In this document: in pieces, positions 62,312 to 64,000 of the stretch
How positions within the stretch are numbered: the stretch's first letter is position 1
Layout of the letters: each line of letters opens with the position of its first letter
Assembly (NCBI GenBank): GCA_017881265.1
Contig: JADGRA010000015.1
Location: forward strand, 1-64,000
Direction of reading: 5' to 3'
DNA length: 64,000 nucleotides
Origin: Myxococcaceae bacterium
Lineage (GTDB): Bacteria; Myxococcota; Myxococcia; Myxococcales; Myxococcaceae
The notes under the pieces: generated by a model
Databases searched by the model: none
What the model was told of the DNA's origin: nothing
Seen by the model: only the letters and a program-made list of their open reading frames with translations
Made by a program: the position numbers and the translations under genes

Positions 62312-63852
62312 GGCGGCTCCCCGCGAGGTTTGGACGTTTTCCCGGAAATGCGCCCCGGGACGCCGCCGCTCCCGGTGGCCGTGGCGCCATGGCCTCCCAT
62401 CACCATGGCGTAACTCCGGGCGAATTCTGGGCCGAAGACCACCTGCACCGCGCGCTCTTCCTCGGCCAGGGCGTTCCAGGCGCTCTCGAAGCGCTGCCAG
62501 CGCAGCCAGAGGCGAGCAGGCCAGCGCAGCGGACTCTGAAGCTTCTTCGGGTCGAGCCGGTCCAGCAGGGCCCGGATGCCGCGCCGGGTCGCTCCCAGCA
62601 TGGCCACCTGGTGAATCATCACTTCGCCGAAGCCCCCCGTCAGGTCGTCAATCCGTGCTCCGCCGTCCGCTGCCGGGTCGAGCAGCCACCGCAAGAGTTC
62701 CTGCGGCGAGCGCGCTCGGCGCAGAGGCGTGTCGGCCGTCACGGTGCGGACGGCGATGCCCTCGCCGAATTCCGCCTGGCCCTTGCGCAACTCTAGGAAC
62801 GCCGTGCCGAAGGCTTCCAGCACCTCAGACACCCGCTCCAAGAGGCGCTCCAACTCGGCGTCCGAGGTCACCTCGGTGCCTCCCGCGTAGGTACGGGCAA
62901 ACACCTGAAGCAGGCTCCGTTGCTCGGCAGAGGGGGGGACGACCGCCGCAGCGGTGGGTGCGGCTTGGACTTCCAGCTCCGTGGGGGAGGAGTCCGGTGC
63001 CTCCGGGGGCATGCCGGTGAAGGCGCGGAACTGCTCCTCCTGGTACAGCGCCGGCATCCGAGCGTCCAAGAGGGAAGCGAGCTGCAGTCTCTCGGCCCGG
63101 CCAAGCCCGTTGGACTTGGAGAGAATCGTGTCATGGACCCGCCGCCAGCTCTGGCGGTACTCGACGTAGAGAGGAAACACCAGGTCGACGGCAGCCTTGA
63201 GCTCGGCGTCCCTCGGCGCCAGGGCCGCCTCGGCGCCGGCCGCCGCCGGCGACCCGCTTAAATTCAGGACCTCCACCTTGGCCCCGGGGGCCCCGGCCCC
63301 CGCCCGCATCGGTGTTGGCGCAGAAGGGGCGACAGTGGGCCCGGCCGGAGATGCCTCCGGGCTGGCCAAGGTGAAGGTGCCGGCGGCCGGAGAAAGAGAG
63401 GTCCGGGGAGCAGGACTGCGGAGCTCGGGCGGCAGACGGATGCCGTGGGGTGCCGGGGTGAGCCGAATCTCCTCGGTGGCTCGCCGGAATTGCGTCTGTT
63501 CCCGAGCTGGAGGAGCGGCCGCACTCGGTCCGCGGCCGAAGTGAAAGCGAAGGGAGCCAATCCGAACGTCGGACTGGGGCGTCACGGGCACCGGGACGTT
63601 GGCCTCCACCCGCTTGCCCTCCACCAGCACGCCGTTGGTGGAGCCGAGGTCGATGACTTCGGTGCGCTCAGCGTCGAAGCGCAGCACGGCATGCGAGAGC
63701 GAAACGAACGGCGACTGCAGTGTCAGCTCGTTGAGGGCGTTTCGACCGACTCGCACCGGCGAACGGCGGAAGACGTGCTCGCTCGACGTGCCCGTCTCGA
63801 GGTCCTCGACGCGGACGATGAGCGGAAACGCCGTGGAAACCGAGGGGCTCAC
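62308..63852 (-). CDS. FHA-domain protein of T6SS type (TagH-like)
   Basis: The protein has 514 residues from GTG 63852, overlapping the tssH stop (GTGA). The FHA domain is at about 15-105: VRVGRNALNELTLQSPFVSLSHAVL and IDLGSTNGVLVEGKR, which bind phosphothreonine. A Pro/Ala linker leads to a C-terminal helical domain (about 300-490: LLQVFARTYAGGTEV, LRWLLDPAADGGARID) typical of T6SS FHA proteins. It would be a post-translational switch for assembly, possibly phosphorylated by a kinase; a Hanks kinase lies 5 kb away but on a separate unit. Confidence 0.88.
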   Translation of the reverse strand: MSPSVSTAFPLIVRVEDLETGTSSEHVFRRSPVRVGRNALNELTLQSPFVSLSHAVLRFDAERTEVIDLGSTNGVLVEGKRVEANVPVPVTPQSDVRIGSLRFHFGRGPSAAAPPAREQTQFRRATEEIRLTPAPHGIRLPPELRSPAPRTSLSPAAGTFTLASPEASPAGPTVAPSAPTPMRAGAGAPGAKVEVLNLSGSPAAAGAEAALAPRDAELKAAVDLVFPLYVEYRQSWRRVHDTILSKSNGLGRAERLQLASLLDARMPALYQEEQFRAFTGMPPEAPDSSPTELEVQAAPTAAAVVPPSAEQRSLLQVFARTYAGGTEVTSDAELERLLERVSEVLEAFGTAFLELRKGQAEFGEGIAVRTVTADTPLRRARSPQELLRWLLDPAADGGARIDDLTGGFGEVMIHQVAMLGATRRGIRALLDRLDPKKLQSPLRWPARLWLRWQRFESAWNALAEEERAVQVVFGPEFARSYAMVMGGHGATATGSGGVPGRISGKTSKPRGEPP

Positions 63853-64000
63853 GCGAAGGCGAAGTTCCAGGCGCCCTTGTCAGTGAGCTTGACGTCGAGC
63901 TTTCGGGGAAGGGTGCCGCTGGCCATGCGCCCGAGGAGCTCGCGCGCCAGCTCCGGCAGCAGCGAATTGCGCAGGGTCTGGTCGACGGCACGGGCCCCGG
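63849..64000 (-). CDS. tssH: C-terminus of a T6SS Clp ATPase (TssH/ClpV), partial
   Basis: Only the last 49 codons are inside the window: GARAVDQTLRNSLLPELARE then LLGRMASGTLPRKLD and WNFAFA. GARxVDxxLxxxLLPEL is the conserved small C-terminal domain of ClpV/ClpB-type ATPases; the FHA gene directly downstream makes TssH, which recycles the T6SS sheath, the best reading. The 5' end is cut off by the window edge. Confidence 0.7.
   Translation of the reverse strand, partial: GARAVDQTLRNSLLPELARELLGRMASGTLPRKLDVKLTDKGAWNFAFA

Overview
The window is GC-rich DNA of myxobacterial type (order Myxococcales, Cystobacterineae-like). This rests on strong GC third-position bias from about 4.4 kb onward, many lipoproteins, a Hanks-type kinase with a long tail, an InhA-like enoyl reductase, a DUF1800/DUF1501 pair and part of a type VI secretion (T6SS) operon. 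I do not assign a genus. About 60 genes are described and coding density is high. Single-base indels in short homopolymers break several genes, so either the assembly has residual errors or those genes are decaying.

Positions 1-4.4 kb look different: visibly lower GC, different codon use, gene remnants (the tail of a DUF4262 protein and a frameshifted excisionase-type HTH gene), and an arsenic-resistance block arsR-arsI-acr3-arsC. The ars block lies between two 42-base direct repeats (638-679 and 3559-3600, 37/42 identical). Each repeat has the exact geometry of the 3' half of a tRNA-Arg(CCG), as expected of an integrated island. A YjdF-type membrane gene and a TVP38-like gene that lacks its usual first membrane helix mark the junction with the host-like DNA.

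4.4-31.3 kb carries envelope and metabolic genes: a cysteine-pair repeat lipoprotein, two tandem beta-propeller lipoproteins (a gene duplication), msrPQ, an ABC exporter, a phytoene-desaturase-like oxidoreductase, a DNA alkyl transferase, the DUF1800/DUF1501 pair, amtB, a cobalamin-binding protein, a serine hydrolase, a heme-binding barrel protein, DoxX, DUF5829, a zinc-ribbon PH protein with a CPBP protease, an MFS exporter and modA.

31.6-37.5 kb is a tight six-gene plus-strand operon: AdoMet decarboxylase, a two-module DUF4178 membrane protein, a 62-residue membrane peptide, DUF350, a membrane spermidine-synthase-like enzyme and a FAD amine-oxidase-like protein. It looks like a membrane-associated polyamine (aminopropyl) modification system of unknown target. 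It sits between modA and modBC and is the most interesting candidate here.

37.5-56.5 kb holds modBC, an HtrA-like protease, a DPP-IV-like peptidase, a decayed small lipoprotein, cspA, sucAB, fabI, a PEGA-domain protein and clpAS. 56.5-64 kb holds a Ser/Thr kinase, a secreted conserved protein and the end of a T6SS-type operon on the minus strand (tssH C-terminus, FHA protein, lipoprotein, membrane-anchored lytic transglycosylase) that runs off the right edge.
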